The notes under the pieces: model-generated
Told to the model about the DNA's origin: nothing
What the model saw: the letters and a program-made list of their open reading frames with translations, nothing else
Databases searched by the model: none
Position numbers and translations under genes: made by a program
Shown: positions 41,865-52,200 of the stretch, one piece after another
Position numbering within the stretch: position 1 is the first letter of the stretch
How the letters are laid out: every line of letters begins with the position of its first letter
From: Streptomyces sp. CB02959
GTDB taxonomy: Bacteria; Actinomycetota; Actinomycetes; Streptomycetales; Streptomycetaceae
Reading direction: 5' to 3'
NCBI RefSeq assembly: GCF_002803155.1
Contig: NZ_NNBP01000012.1
Span: 124,001 to 188,000 of the forward strand
Length of the DNA stretch: 64,000 nucleotides

Positions 41865-43610
41865 TCACGCCGTCAGGTGCGTGGGGGCGAACATCCGCAA
41901 CCGGGCGGGGAGGACGACGACCGACGGGCCGGGGGCGGCCAGCGCCGCGGCCAGGTCCGCGGCCAGCCGCTCCGGGTCCGTCCGGACCGCCGGCACCCCG
42001 AACGCCCCGGCCAGCGCCACGAAGTCCGGCCGGGTCAGCTCGGTGGCCTCGGCGCTGGTCGCGCCGAACGCGTCGGTCATGTACTCCCGCAGGATGCCGT
42101 AGCCGCCGTCGTCGACGATGAGCCAGGTCACCGGCAGGTCGTACTGGCGGGCGGTGGCGAGTTCGGCGAGCGAGTACATCGCGCCGCCGTCGCCGGAGAC
42201 CGCCAGCACCGGCCGGCCCGGGGCGGCGACGGCCGCGCCCAGCGCCGCCGGGAACCCGTAGCCCAGGCCGCCGGCGCCCTGCGCGGAGTGCAGCGCGTTG
42301 GTGCGCCGCGGGTCGAAGGCCGACCAGGCCCAGTACGCCAGGATCGTCATGTCCCAGCAGCTGACCGCGTCGTCGGGCAGCGCCGCGCGGACCGCGGCGA
42401 GGATCCGCCGCTCCGCCTCCAGCCCCTGGCCGTCGAGCCGGTCCCGGACCCGGGCCAGCAGCGCGGCGACGGCGGCCTCGGGGGTCGGCTCGTCGGGGGA
42501 CGGCTGGTCGGGGGACGGCTGGTCAGGGGACGGCTGGTCGGGACGCCGTTCCGGGCGCGGTTCGGGGAGCTTGCCGGGGAGCTCGGCCAGCAGTGCGGCG
42601 AGCGCCGTCCGGGCGTCCGCGTGGAGGCCCAGCCCGGCGTGGTTGGACTCCAGTTTGCCGAGGTCCGCCTCGATCTGGACGACCCGGCCGCGCGGCCGGA
42701 AGGTGTGGTAGTTCGAGGAGAGTTCGCCGAGCCCCGAACCGACCACCAGGAGCGTGTCCGCGTCCTCCAGGAAGTCGGTGGTGTGGCGGTCCTCCAGCCA
42801 GGACTGGAGGGAGAGCGGATGCTCCCAGGGGAAGGCGCCCTTGCCCCCGAAGGTGGTCGCCACCGGCGCCCGCAACCGCTCCGCCAGCGCCAGCAGTTCC
42901 GCCTCCGCGCCGGCCCGTACGACGCCCCCGCCGGCCAGGATCACCGGCCGCCGGGCCGCCCCCAGCCGCCGGGCCGCCTCCTCGATCAGCTCGCGCCGCG
43001 GCGGCAACTCCCTCGGAAAGACGGCGAGTTCGGCGACCGGCGGGACGTCGACCGGCGCCAGCAGCACGTCCTGCGGGATCTCCAGCCACACCGGGCCGTG
43101 CGGGGCGCCGAGCGCCGACTCCCACGCCGCGGCCACCGCGGACGGGATCTGCGACGCGGTCCGCACCGTGTGCACGGACTTGACCACCCCCCGGAACGCG
43201 GCCGCCTGGTCGGGGAGTTCGTGCAGATAGCCGTGGCGGCCGCCGCCCAGCCCGGCCACCGGCACCTGGCTGCCGATGGCCAGGACGGCGGCCGAACCGG
43301 CGGCCGCCTCCTGGAGCGCGGGCAGCGTCAGCAGCGCGCCGGGCCCGGTGGAGACCAGCAGCGGGGCGACCCGGCGCGTGGTCCGGGCGTAGGCGTCGGC
43401 GGCGAAGCCCGCGTTGTTCTCGACCCGCAGCCCCACGTACCGCACGTCCGGCGCGCGGCGGAGCGCGTCGAACAGGCCGAGCGCGTGCTGGCCGGGGAGG
43501 CCGAAGACGGTGTCGGCGCCGAGTGCGGTGAGCGATTCGATCACCAGGTCGCCGCCGGTGCGGGGCGGCCGGGCCGCCGTGGTGGGCGCGGGGGTCGGGG
43601 TGGTGCTCAT
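41865..43610 (-). CDS. Thiamine-pyrophosphate enzyme, acetolactate synthase-like
   Basis: The product has 581 residues with the three domains of the TPP decarboxylase/synthase family. E64 in RVENNAGFAADAYAR is the cofactor-activating glutamate. The TPP/Mg motif begins at GDGGAMYSLAELATA, and its second half reads LIVDDGGYG, where most members have Asn-Asn or Asp-Asn. A linker carries PSPDQ repeats (see findings). Candidate reactions include acetolactate synthesis or 2-keto-acid decarboxylation. It lies 66 bases after the sodium:solute symporter gene on the same strand, so it probably acts on an imported substrate. GGAGAG precedes ATG 43610. Confidence 0.8.
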   Translation of the reverse strand: MSTTPTPAPTTAARPPRTGGDLVIESLTALGADTVFGLPGQHALGLFDALRRAPDVRYVGLRVENNAGFAADAYARTTRRVAPLLVSTGPGALLTLPALQEAAAGSAAVLAIGSQVPVAGLGGGRHGYLHELPDQAAAFRGVVKSVHTVRTASQIPSAVAAAWESALGAPHGPVWLEIPQDVLLAPVDVPPVAELAVFPRELPPRRELIEEAARRLGAARRPVILAGGGVVRAGAEAELLALAERLRAPVATTFGGKGAFPWEHPLSLQSWLEDRHTTDFLEDADTLLVVGSGLGELSSNYHTFRPRGRVVQIEADLGKLESNHAGLGLHADARTALAALLAELPGKLPEPRPERRPDQPSPDQPSPDQPSPDEPTPEAAVAALLARVRDRLDGQGLEAERRILAAVRAALPDDAVSCWDMTILAYWAWSAFDPRRTNALHSAQGAGGLGYGFPAALGAAVAAPGRPVLAVSGDGGAMYSLAELATARQYDLPVTWLIVDDGGYGILREYMTDAFGATSAEATELTRPDFVALAGAFGVPAVRTDPERLAADLAAALAAPGPSVVVLPARLRMFAPTHLTA

Positions 43611-43676
43611 GGCGGTGCTCTCTCCGTCTCGTCGGGGCCGGTCGGCGGCTCTCGGGACTCTTGGGGGCTCTCGGGG

Positions 43677-45179
43677 TCAGTCGCCGGACGGGCCCGGGGC
43701 GCCCGCCACGGCCGCGGGGAGCGGGCTCAGCCGTTCCCGCCAGGCCGCCAGGACCGCGGCGTCCGTGGGCCGGGTGGCCAGACTGACCGCCACGTAGGCC
43801 ACGAGGGAGGCCAGCAGCCCGTAGTAGATGGGCTCGTCGGCGAGGACCCCGAGGGCGATCATCAGACCGACCACGGTCAGCCCGCCGACCACGACCGAGG
43901 CCAGCGCCCCGGCGGCGTTGCCGCGCTTCCACAGCAGTCCGCCGAGGATGGGCACCAGCAACCCGCCGACCAGCACGTTGTAGGCGAGGGTGAGCGCCTC
44001 GACGACGTTGTTCAGCGCGATCGCGACGACGATCACCGCGACGTCTATGACCAGGATGAACAGCCGGTTCCCCCGCACCTCGTCGGGCGGCCCGGCCGCC
44101 TCGGACGACGGGCCGCCGGGCGCCTCCGGCTGCCCCGCCCGGCGCCGGGTCCCGCGCCGCACCCGCGCCCAGATGTCGTTGTTGGCCACCGTGGCACAGG
44201 CGATCAGCGCCCCCGACGACGTCGACATCACCGCGGACAGCGCCGCCGCCAGCACCAGCCCGCGCACCCCCACCGGCAGCGCGTCCTTCACGATCGTCGC
44301 GAACGCGTCGTCCGGGCTGCCCAGATGGGGGTAGAGGACCTTCGCCGCGGTGCCGATGGCCGCGCCCGCCACCGCGTACACCAGGCAGTACGTACCGGCC
44401 ACGGAGCCGCCCAGGCGCGCCACCCGGTCGCTGCGCGCGGTGAACACCCGCTGCCAGATGTCCTGCCCGATCAGCATCCCGAACGAGTAGATCAGGACGT
44501 AGGTGAAGACGGTCCGGCCGCCGATGCCCAGCGGGGCGAAGTAGTCGTCCGGCAGCCGGGCCGCCAACTGGGCGAAGCCGCCCGCCTTGACGATCGCGAG
44601 CGGCAGCAGGAGCAGCAGGACGCCGATCGTCTTCACGACGAACTGCACCATGTCGGTCAGGGTGATCGACCACATGCCGCCGAGCGCCGAGTACGCCACC
44701 ACGATCGCCCCGCCGAGGATGATCGCGGGGGTGCGGTCCAGTCCGAAGAGGACGTCGAAGATGGTCGCGTAGGCGATGGTCGAGGTCACCGCGAGCATCA
44801 GGGTGTACGCCCACATGACCACGCCGGAGATGAGCCCGGCGGCGCCGCCGTAGCGCAGGTCCAGCATCTCGGAGACGGTGTAGACCTTCAGCCGGGCGAT
44901 CCGGGCCGAGAAGAAGACGCTCAGCGCCAGCAGTCCGAGGCCGATGGTGAAGACCATCCACGCCCCGGACAGTCCGTACTGGTAGCCGAGGCCGACCCCG
45001 CCGATGGTGGAGGCACCGCCGAGCACGATCGCGGCCATGGCCCCGGAGTACATCACGGGGCCGAGCCGCCGCCCGGCGACCAGGAAGTCGCTCTTCGACG
45101 TGGCGCGCCGCATGCCCCACCACCCCATGGCGAGCATGCCGGCCAGATAGAGAACGATCACCGCGTAGTCGACAGCCAT
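43677..45179 (-). CDS. Sodium:solute symporter (SSS family)
   Basis: The product has 500 residues and about 12-13 helices. SSS features are visible: GWWGMRRATSKSDFLVAGRR in the first loop, GGASTIGGVGLGYQYG, the SALGGMWSITLTDMVQF segment with the conserved Gly/Asp, and ALSAVMSTSSGALIACAT, holding the Ser/Thr residues that bind sodium. It imports a solute with Na+, commonly an amino acid, carboxylate, sugar or guanidino compound. A Pro/Glu-rich loop replaces a short loop at about 345-370. GAAGGG precedes ATG 45179. It is divergent from the PucR regulator, which probably controls it. Confidence 0.9.
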   Translation of the reverse strand: MAVDYAVIVLYLAGMLAMGWWGMRRATSKSDFLVAGRRLGPVMYSGAMAAIVLGGASTIGGVGLGYQYGLSGAWMVFTIGLGLLALSVFFSARIARLKVYTVSEMLDLRYGGAAGLISGVVMWAYTLMLAVTSTIAYATIFDVLFGLDRTPAIILGGAIVVAYSALGGMWSITLTDMVQFVVKTIGVLLLLLPLAIVKAGGFAQLAARLPDDYFAPLGIGGRTVFTYVLIYSFGMLIGQDIWQRVFTARSDRVARLGGSVAGTYCLVYAVAGAAIGTAAKVLYPHLGSPDDAFATIVKDALPVGVRGLVLAAALSAVMSTSSGALIACATVANNDIWARVRRGTRRRAGQPEAPGGPSSEAAGPPDEVRGNRLFILVIDVAVIVVAIALNNVVEALTLAYNVLVGGLLVPILGGLLWKRGNAAGALASVVVGGLTVVGLMIALGVLADEPIYYGLLASLVAYVAVSLATRPTDAAVLAAWRERLSPLPAAVAGAPGPSGD

Positions 45180-45380
45180 GGGCCATCCCTTCCAGCTGCG
45201 CCGAGGGGAGAGGGGGAGAGCGGGGGGAGCGAGGTGGGGTGCTGTGGGGTGGGAGTGAGGGGAGGGGCGAGCGGGGCGGTGGGGGCGATCCGTCTCGGGG
45301 GTCGACCCTAGGAGGCGCGCGGACGGCGCTGAAGTGTACGTTTCCTCCACTCCGCCGCCCCTTACGTGGAGGGTTCGCAC

Positions 45381-46952
45381 ATGCCGCGCCCACTGCCCCC
45401 GCCGTCCACCCCGCCGGTCCCCCTGGCGGACCTGCTCGCCCGTACGGACCTGGGCCTGCGTCAGCTCGCCGGGCCCCGCGAGGGCGTGCCGATCCACTGG
45501 GTGCACACCTCGGAGATGGCCGATCCGGTGCCGTATCTGCTGGGCGGCGAACTGCTGTTGACCGCGGGCGTCCACCTGGCGGAGGCGGTGGCCTCCAAGG
45601 ACGGTGACGCGCTCGACGGCTATCTGGACGGCTATGCCGCCCGTACCGTCGCGGCCGGCGCCGCCGCCCTCGGGTTCGGCATCGCACCGGTGCACCGGAC
45701 CGTCCCGCGGGCCCTGGTGGACGCCTGCGACCGGTACGGGCTGGCGCTCGTCGAGGTCCCGGAGGAGACGCCGTTCACGGCCGTGGAGAGCGCCGTCTGG
45801 CAGGCCGTGACCGAGGCCCGGCACCGCGAACTGACCCGGATCGGCGCGGCCCAGCGCGCCCTGTCCGCGGCCGCCGCCCGCCCGGAGCCGGCCGCCGCCG
45901 TCCTGCGCGCGCTGGCCCGCCACGTGCACGGCTGGGCCGCGCTGCTCGCCCCCGACGGCACCCCCCACGGCTCGGCGGGCCCACGCCCCTCCGCCGCCTG
46001 CCGGGCCGCGGCCGTCCGCCTGGCCGGGGTGGTCACCGCGGGCGGCCCCGCCTCGGCCGCGGACACCCTCCCGGGCACCCACCTGACCGGCTACGCCCTG
46101 ACGGGACCGGCGGGCGCCGGGCCCGCGGACCGGGAACGGGCGGCCGCCGCCCGCCCCGAGGACACCGGCGGCGGGCTCGCCCTGGTGGTCGCCACGGAGC
46201 CCGGCGATCCGCCCGCGCACACCATCGCGGGCGTCGCCGCCGTCCTTCTCTCCCTGATCACCGGCCCGTCCGCCGCCGCCGGCCCGGCCGCCACCGCGCA
46301 CTCCGCGGCCCTGGTCCACCTCCTCGTCGGCGCCCGCCCGGCCGAGGTCGCCGCGCTCCTCGGCCACCCCCGGTGGACCGTCGTGCACGCCGCGCCCCGC
46401 CGCGACACCCCCGCCGCACCGGCCACCCTGGCCACCGCCCTGGCGACCCCCCTGGTCGCCCCGGCCGCCACCTCGGACGGGCTACGGGCGCTGGTCCCCG
46501 GCGACCGCGAGGTCACCGCGCTCCCCGGCTGGACGCTGGGCGTCAGCGCTCCGGTGCCGGTGGCCGACCTGCCCGCCGCCGACCGGCACGCCGCGGCCGC
46601 CCTGTGCCGCGCCCTCGCCCGCCGCACCGGGCTGGTGCGGCACCATGCCGCCGGACCGCACGGCCTCGGCGCCCTCGTCGACCCCGCGGACGCCCGGGAG
46701 CACGCCCGGGCCCGCCTCGCCCCGCTCGCCGACTCCCCGCACCTGCGCACCACACTCCGCAACTGGCTTTCACTGCACGGCAGTTGGGACCGCACGGCGG
46801 TCGCCGTCGGCCTCCACCGCAACACCGTCCGCCAACGCATCGCCCGTATCGCCCACCTCCTGGACACCGACCTGGACGACCCCGACGTCCGCATGGAGCT
46901 GTGGTTCGCCCTCCGCACCCTGGAGGACGCGCCGGGGGAAACGCAGGAATGA
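45381..46952 (+). CDS. PucR-family transcriptional regulator
   Basis: The product has 523 residues. The N-terminal PucR-like sensory domain (PVPLADLLARTDLGLRQLAG, LLGGELLLTAGVHL) is followed by a GGDEF-like middle part. The C-terminal helix-turn-helix is typical of the family: LRNWLSLHGSWDRTAVAVGL then HRNTVRQRIARIAHLL. Members sense purines, polyamines, proline or other nitrogen compounds and activate adjacent catabolic genes. GTGGAGGG precedes ATG 45381. It is divergent from the symporter/TPP enzyme pair across 201 bases and is its likely activator. Confidence 0.9.
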   Translation: MPRPLPPPSTPPVPLADLLARTDLGLRQLAGPREGVPIHWVHTSEMADPVPYLLGGELLLTAGVHLAEAVASKDGDALDGYLDGYAARTVAAGAAALGFGIAPVHRTVPRALVDACDRYGLALVEVPEETPFTAVESAVWQAVTEARHRELTRIGAAQRALSAAAARPEPAAAVLRALARHVHGWAALLAPDGTPHGSAGPRPSAACRAAAVRLAGVVTAGGPASAADTLPGTHLTGYALTGPAGAGPADRERAAAARPEDTGGGLALVVATEPGDPPAHTIAGVAAVLLSLITGPSAAAGPAATAHSAALVHLLVGARPAEVAALLGHPRWTVVHAAPRRDTPAAPATLATALATPLVAPAATSDGLRALVPGDREVTALPGWTLGVSAPVPVADLPAADRHAAAALCRALARRTGLVRHHAAGPHGLGALVDPADAREHARARLAPLADSPHLRTTLRNWLSLHGSWDRTAVAVGLHRNTVRQRIARIAHLLDTDLDDPDVRMELWFALRTLEDAPGETQE

Positions 46953-47022
46953 ACCGCCGGAATGCGCCTTCGGAATGATCGGAACGAACCGCCCGGCCAC
47001 CCGCGCGCCTTCCGCCGAAACG

Positions 47023-47058
47023 GCGGTGGAGCCGCCCCGCCGGAGACGGCTCCACCGC
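47023..47058. terminator. Bidirectional terminator, 12-bp stem
   Basis: GCGGTGGAGCCG (47023-47034) pairs perfectly with CGGCTCCACCGC (47047-47058) around a 12-base loop, between the convergent PucR and lipoprotein genes. Confidence 0.8.
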
Positions 47059-47074
47059 GTACTCGGGCGGGCGG

Positions 47075-47794
47075 CTACTGGTGGGCGCTGAGCAGCCCGC
47101 CGGCGGTGAGCACGATGTACACGCCGTTGGCGTCGACCCCCACGTCGTGCCCCTTCGTCTCCAACGTGGCGGCCACCCCGTCATGGCCGATGATCTGCGC
47201 CCGGTACCGCAGCTCGCCGACCTTCGTGACCTTGACCTTCCAGCCGCCCGCGACCTGGAAGGTGCCCGGCCCCTGGTGCCCACCGCCCATCCAGGAATGG
47301 ATCTCGCCGCCCATGGTGAGCACCACGAACATGTCGTTGGCGTCGAGCCCGGCGTCGATCTCCTCCCCCGACGTCTCCATCGTCGCCACCACCGAACCGC
47401 GACTGATGATCTTGGCGCGGTAACGCTGGTCACCGAGCTCGTAGATCTCCGCCTTGCTGCCGTCCACCAGCGTGTCGATACGCACCGGCGACGACGACTT
47501 CGCCGAACCGGCGTGCGAACCGCCCGACTGCGCACCCGCGGTACCCGCCTTGGCACCGGCGTTGGAGTCGGTCTTGGTGTCCGCCTTGGTGTCCGCCTTC
47601 GCGCCGGAGCCGGCGCCGTTGGACTCGGCGGCGGCCACGCTGGTGCCCGTGCTCGCCTGGCCCGCGGCCTTCGCGCCGCCGGCGTCCGAACCCGAACAGG
47701 CGGTCAAGGACAGCGCGGCGGCTGCGGTCAGGGCCGCGGCGGCAATGCGCAGGGTGCGGCGACGAGCGGTGCGGACGGTGGTGTTGGAGCTCAT
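47075..47794 (-). CDS. Lipoprotein with internally duplicated C-terminal domain
   Basis: The product has 239 residues. A signal peptide ends in the lipobox LTAC, with the lipidated cysteine at C33. A spacer rich in Ala, Gly, Lys and Asp (33-100) follows. Two tandem copies of a module of about 60 residues come next: the first has RYRAKIISRGSVVATMETSG...LDANDMFVVLTMGGEI, the second RYRAQIIGHDGVAATLETKG...VDANGVYIVLTAGGLL. It should be anchored on the outer face of the membrane. I recognise no enzyme motif. It faces the toxin locus in the opposite direction, and a link to it is unproven. GGGGGGA precedes ATG 47794. Confidence 0.8.
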   Translation of the reverse strand: MSSNTTVRTARRRTLRIAAAALTAAAALSLTACSGSDAGGAKAAGQASTGTSVAAAESNGAGSGAKADTKADTKTDSNAGAKAGTAGAQSGGSHAGSAKSSSPVRIDTLVDGSKAEIYELGDQRYRAKIISRGSVVATMETSGEEIDAGLDANDMFVVLTMGGEIHSWMGGGHQGPGTFQVAGGWKVKVTKVGELRYRAQIIGHDGVAATLETKGHDVGVDANGVYIVLTAGGLLSAHQ

Positions 47795-48060
47795 GTCAAG
47801 TCCCCCCAGGACAGTCGGTGTCGTTGCCCCCCGGTACGCCACCCACTCTGCTCGGGACCCCTATCGAAAGGCTGCCACTCCACTAACAACCGGCTAACAC
47901 GGATACCGGCGGTCGCGGGACGCGCACATGGCCTGTCCCCTCTTCCCCGGCGTCGGCTAGGTTGGCCGGAACATCACGGCCTTGACTTGATCATGACTCC
48001 TGTATGACGGCGTGCCATGACGGCCGGCATGACCAGCGATGCGACACGGAAGGGACCTCC

Positions 48061-48522
48061 ATGACGGACTCCGCAGCCGGCGACCCGGCCGGGAACGCGG
48101 GCGCCGCCCCCGGCGGCGCCACGGGCGGGAGCACGGGCGCCCCGACCGGTGCCGCCGGCGAACCGCCGACGCCGCCGCCGTACCCGCCGAGCACCGTCCC
48201 GGGCCTGCAGCCCGGCGCCGGCGCCCCGCCCAAGGTCGTCCCGACCTCCGCCGAGCACGCCCTGGAGATCGGCCGCGCCTACTTCCCGCCGGTCGGCTCC
48301 CCGGGCGGCCCGGTCTCGCTCCTCGTCCACGCGTTCGACGAGGGTTACCTCGTCTACGCCGGCTGGCCCGCCCCCGAGGACCCCACCGCACCGCCCACCA
48401 GTCCGGGCGGCACCAACATCGTGATCACCAAGAGCAACGGCGACGTGACCACCGTGCCCAACTTCCCCCCGGAGTCCGCCATTGCCGTCTACCGGCAGTG
48501 GTACCGCCCGGGAACGGCCTGA
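48061..48522 (+). CDS. Imm35/YrhB-like protein, possible immunity protein
   Basis: The product has 153 residues. The first 60 are Gly/Ala/Pro-rich and look disordered. The rest resembles the YrhB/Imm35 fold: a helix (EHALEIGRAYF), strands LLVHAFDEGYLVYAGW, then a strand-turn-strand NIVITKSNGDVTTVP like the IDKDSGEI turn of YrhB, and a final helix AIAVYRQWY. Imm35 proteins neutralise polymorphic toxins encoded next door. GGAAGGG precedes ATG 48061. It lies just upstream of the WXG100-like and giant toxin genes, so it is a candidate antidote for one of the two toxin domains. The fold match is by eye. Confidence 0.6.
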   Translation: MTDSAAGDPAGNAGAAPGGATGGSTGAPTGAAGEPPTPPPYPPSTVPGLQPGAGAPPKVVPTSAEHALEIGRAYFPPVGSPGGPVSLLVHAFDEGYLVYAGWPAPEDPTAPPTSPGGTNIVITKSNGDVTTVPNFPPESAIAVYRQWYRPGTA

Positions 48523-48594
48523 GGCACCCGGAAGCCGACCGCCGCGCCGTACGGGCGGCGGCCGGACGATGACAACTCTGTGACAGCAGACGTC

Positions 48595-48625
48595 TTGATG
48601 GGGCGTCGACCGGCGCGACTAGAAT
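48595..48625 (+). promoter_or_regulatory. Candidate promoter of the WXG100-toxin operon
   Basis: TTGATG (48595-48600) and TAGAAT (48620-48625) with a 19-base spacer lie about 50 bases before the WXG100-like start. The spacer is slightly long, but both hexamers are good by Streptomyces standards. Confidence 0.5.
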
Positions 48626-48673
48626 TCGCCACGGCCGGACAGTATGTGACGAGCTCTGAACGGGGGATGGGGC

Positions 48674-49063
48674 ATGGCCGGCGACGGATTGCAGGCGGAC
48701 GTACCGTCACTGAAATCGGGCGGCAGCAGCTTCACCGACATCGGCGAGCGCTACCAGTCCGCCGTGGAGAAACTGAAGAACGGCCTCACCAATCTGGAGG
48801 GGACCAGCACCCCGCCGTGGGGTGACGACGACATCGGCTCGAAGTTCGGGGTCGTCTACGAGGGCCTGCGCGACGGCATGTACGAGTCGATGGGCCACCT
48901 CGCCGCCAAACTCCAGGAGATCGGCGGTGCGCTCACCACCATGGCGAGCAACCACGAGGGCAACGAGGACTTCAACCACTCCTTGATGCAGCAGCACATC
49001 GCCAACGCCGAGGCCGAGACCCAGATGATCAGCAACTTCAAGGCCCCCAACGCCTCGGCCTGA
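48674..49063 (+). CDS. WXG100-like ESX/type VII secretion protein
   Basis: The product has 129 residues, two amphipathic helical stretches joined at PPWGDDDIG, where W49-G50 sit at the WXG turn position. A tail ends in KAPNASA. WXG100 proteins form helical-hairpin dimers exported by type VII systems and often pair with LXG- or CpnT-like toxins. The giant toxin gene follows after 178 bases. No EccC, EccD or other secretion component lies in the window, so export would depend on a system encoded elsewhere. Confidence 0.8.
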   Translation: MAGDGLQADVPSLKSGGSSFTDIGERYQSAVEKLKNGLTNLEGTSTPPWGDDDIGSKFGVVYEGLRDGMYESMGHLAAKLQEIGGALTTMASNHEGNEDFNHSLMQQHIANAEAETQMISNFKAPNASA

Positions 49064-49241
49064 GCGCCCTTCCCGCGGCCCGGGGACCACCTGACCGTCC
49101 CCCGCGCCCCGGACTCCCGCACTCCGCACCTCACCACTCCGTACCGCAACGCCCGGCCGCCCCGCGCACCCGCCGGCGTCCCGGGTACCCGTCTTCCACT
49201 TCTTCGCGATCGCCGCTTCGCCGTCCTACGGGGGATTCCCA

Positions 49242-52200
49242 ATGTCAATCATGCTGCCGGACTGGCTGGAGTGGGTCCTTCAGATGCTCGGCTACGACTG
49301 GCCGACGGGCGACGAGGACAAGATGATCGAGTCCGGCGACCAGTGGCGGGAGTTCGCCCGCACGGTGGAGCAACTCCAGTCCGAAGGCGTCACCGCGGCC
49401 GGCAACGTCCTGTCCGCGAACACCGGCGACAGCATCGACGGCTTCAGCAAGACCTGGGACAAGTTCTCCGACGGCGGCAACGGCTACCTCGACGACGCCC
49501 GCGAGGCCGCCGAGCTGATCGCCTTCGCGATGGACGCCGGATCGGGGGTGATCATCGGGATGAAAGTCGCGGTGATCGCCCAGTTGGCGATCCTCGCGGC
49601 AGAGATCATCGCGGCGCAGGCGGCCGCCCCCTTCACCCTCGGACTGTCCGAAATCGGGGCCGCGGGGGCGACCCAGGCCACCCGCCTCATCGTCCGCCGC
49701 ATCCTCAAGGAGGCGAAGGACGCCCTGATCGAGGCGATCGTGAACACCGTCAAGCAGCCGGCCATGGACGCGCTGCAGGCGATGATCTCCGACGCCATCG
49801 CCCAGGGCGTCAACATGTCGTTCGGCGCGCAGAACGGCTTCGACGTCAACCGCAGCCTCAAGACCGGCGCCGAGTCGGCCACCGACTCCCTCAAGAACAC
49901 CGGCGAGAACCTCGGCACCAACTTCCGCGACGCGCTGGGCGGCAAGGCGGGCCACCACGCCCGCACCGGGCTGGACCACGCGGCCGGCCACGGGGGCGAG
50001 CACGGCGGGGGTGAACACGGCGGCAGCGGCGGGGAGCACGGTAGTAGCGGGGAACACGGCAGTAGCGGAGAACACGGCAGCGGGGAACACGGCTCCGGAG
50101 AGGGCGGCTCGGGCACGGGGGGCGGCGAACACGGTGGGTCCGGGGCTGGGTCTGGGGCTGGGCCTGGGTCTGGGGCTGGCGAACACGGTGGGTCCGGGTC
50201 TGGATCCGGTTCTGGTTCCGGTTCCGGCGAACACGGTGGTTCCGGAAGCGGATCGGGCAGTGGATCGGGCAGCGGATCGGGGGAGTACTCCGGCTCGGGC
50301 GGCGGTTCCGGCGAGCACGGCGGCGCAGGCGGCGGCTCCGGAGCGGGCTCCGGTGGGCCGTCCCACGCCCCGCGCGCCGGTGACAGCCCGTCCACCACCC
50401 CCGAACACGCCGACTCGGGCACCGGCTCCGAGTCCCGTTCCGATTCCGGCTCCCGTTCCGACTCCCCTTCCGGTTCCGGCTCCGGGGGCGATCACCCCAG
50501 GCCCGCCGCCCCACCCCTCCCGGACCCGGCACACCGTTCCCCCTTCGACGAGGGCTACCAGGGCGGCCACGACCCGTACGGGGAGTCCCACTCCCCCGAC
50601 TCCGGCCACGCCCCGAGCTCGGAACACCCCGACGGGGTGAGCACCCACCCCACGGCCGACCACACCCCCGACTCCGCGCGCCCGGAGTCGATCAGCACCC
50701 AGCCGACCGCCGACCACACCCCCGACGCGCCGCACCAGGACGGGGTGAGCACCCACCCCACCCCGGACGCCGGCCGCCCGGATTCCGTCGGTACCCACCC
50801 CACCCCGGACCACACCCCGGACCCCGTCAGCACCCAGCCGGCGCCCGAGCACAGCACGACCCCGAGCCATGCCGACTCCGTCAGCACCCAGCCGGCGCCG
50901 GAGCACACCGCCCCGAGCCCGGCCAACTCCCCCGTCCACGAGGGGAGTTCACACGGCGACCAGGGAGCGGGCGGCCCGCAGCCGTCCCCCTCCCCCGCCC
51001 CGTCCCACGACGGCGGCGCCGGTAGCGGCACCGGCGGCGGAGCCTCGTCCGGTTCCTCAGACTCCTCCGGGTCGTCGGGCGGCGGGGGTACGGGCGGCCG
51101 CCCGTCCGTACCGCACGTGAGCGTGCCCGCCCAGGGCGCACCGGTTCAGCACTCGGGCGGCCAACCGTCCGTCCAGCACCGCGATCCGGCGCCGGGCGAC
51201 CCCACGTCCCCCGTCGGCGGCGACCACGACACCACCGTGCGCACCCAGTCCGCCGACACCATGACCGCGCCGCCGCCCACCCAGCACAGCGCCACCGACT
51301 CCGGCACCAACAGCCCCAACTCGCCGACGGCAGGCGGACCTTCGCAGTCGGGCCCGCAGGGCTCCGGCCCCTCGACGGGGATGCCCACCGCCATGCCCGC
51401 GCACGGCGGCGGCGCGCCCGCGGCCGGTTCGAGCGCCCCCAGTGCCTCGCCCACCCGCCCGACCGCCGACAGCGGCGGCGGTGCCCAGAGCAACCGCCGG
51501 CCGGACGGTTCCCAGGCGGTCCGTGACGTCACCCAGCAGCGGAATCCGGAACGCCCGGCGTACAACCCGCGCCTGGACGGTCCCCGCTCCAACGCCACCG
51601 CCCCCGGCCCCAACCGCCGCCCGGACGGCACCCAGGCCGTCCACGACCCCACCCAACGCCGCGCCCCGGAACGCCCGCCGTACAACCCGCGCCTGGACGG
51701 CCCCCGCCCGGACGCCGGCCACCCGAACGTCCAACACCCCGACGCGCACCACCCGGACGCCCCACGGCCCGCGGACGCCCACCCTCCGCAGGACCGGCGA
51801 CCGGAAGCCCCCCAGGGGGAGAACCAGCGACCGGATGCCCCGCACGGGGACCAGCGGCCGACACGCACCGACCAGCCGCACCCGGACCGCCCTGCCGACG
51901 GCCACCACCCCGACGAGGCTCCGGCCCCGCCCCGTCCCCAGGAGCACCACCCCGACGCCCAGCGCCCGGAAACGCCGCGGCCCGACGCTCCGCACCACCC
52001 GGACGCCGACCGCCCGCGTCCGGAGAACACCCACGCGGACATCCCGCGCCCGGAGGACAACCACCCCTCGCAGCACCCGGAGAGCAACCGCCCGGAGACC
52101 AACCATCCGGAGACCAACCGTCCGGACTCCCCGTCTCCCGAGCACTCGCAGAACCCCGAGCACTCACCGAGCGCCGGGCACCCGCAGAACCCCAACCCCC

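Noticed and set aside
41877..45311. 1144-codon plus-strand frame over the TPP enzyme and symporter genes
   Set aside because: Continuous only because stops are rare at this G+C content; no fold or motif.
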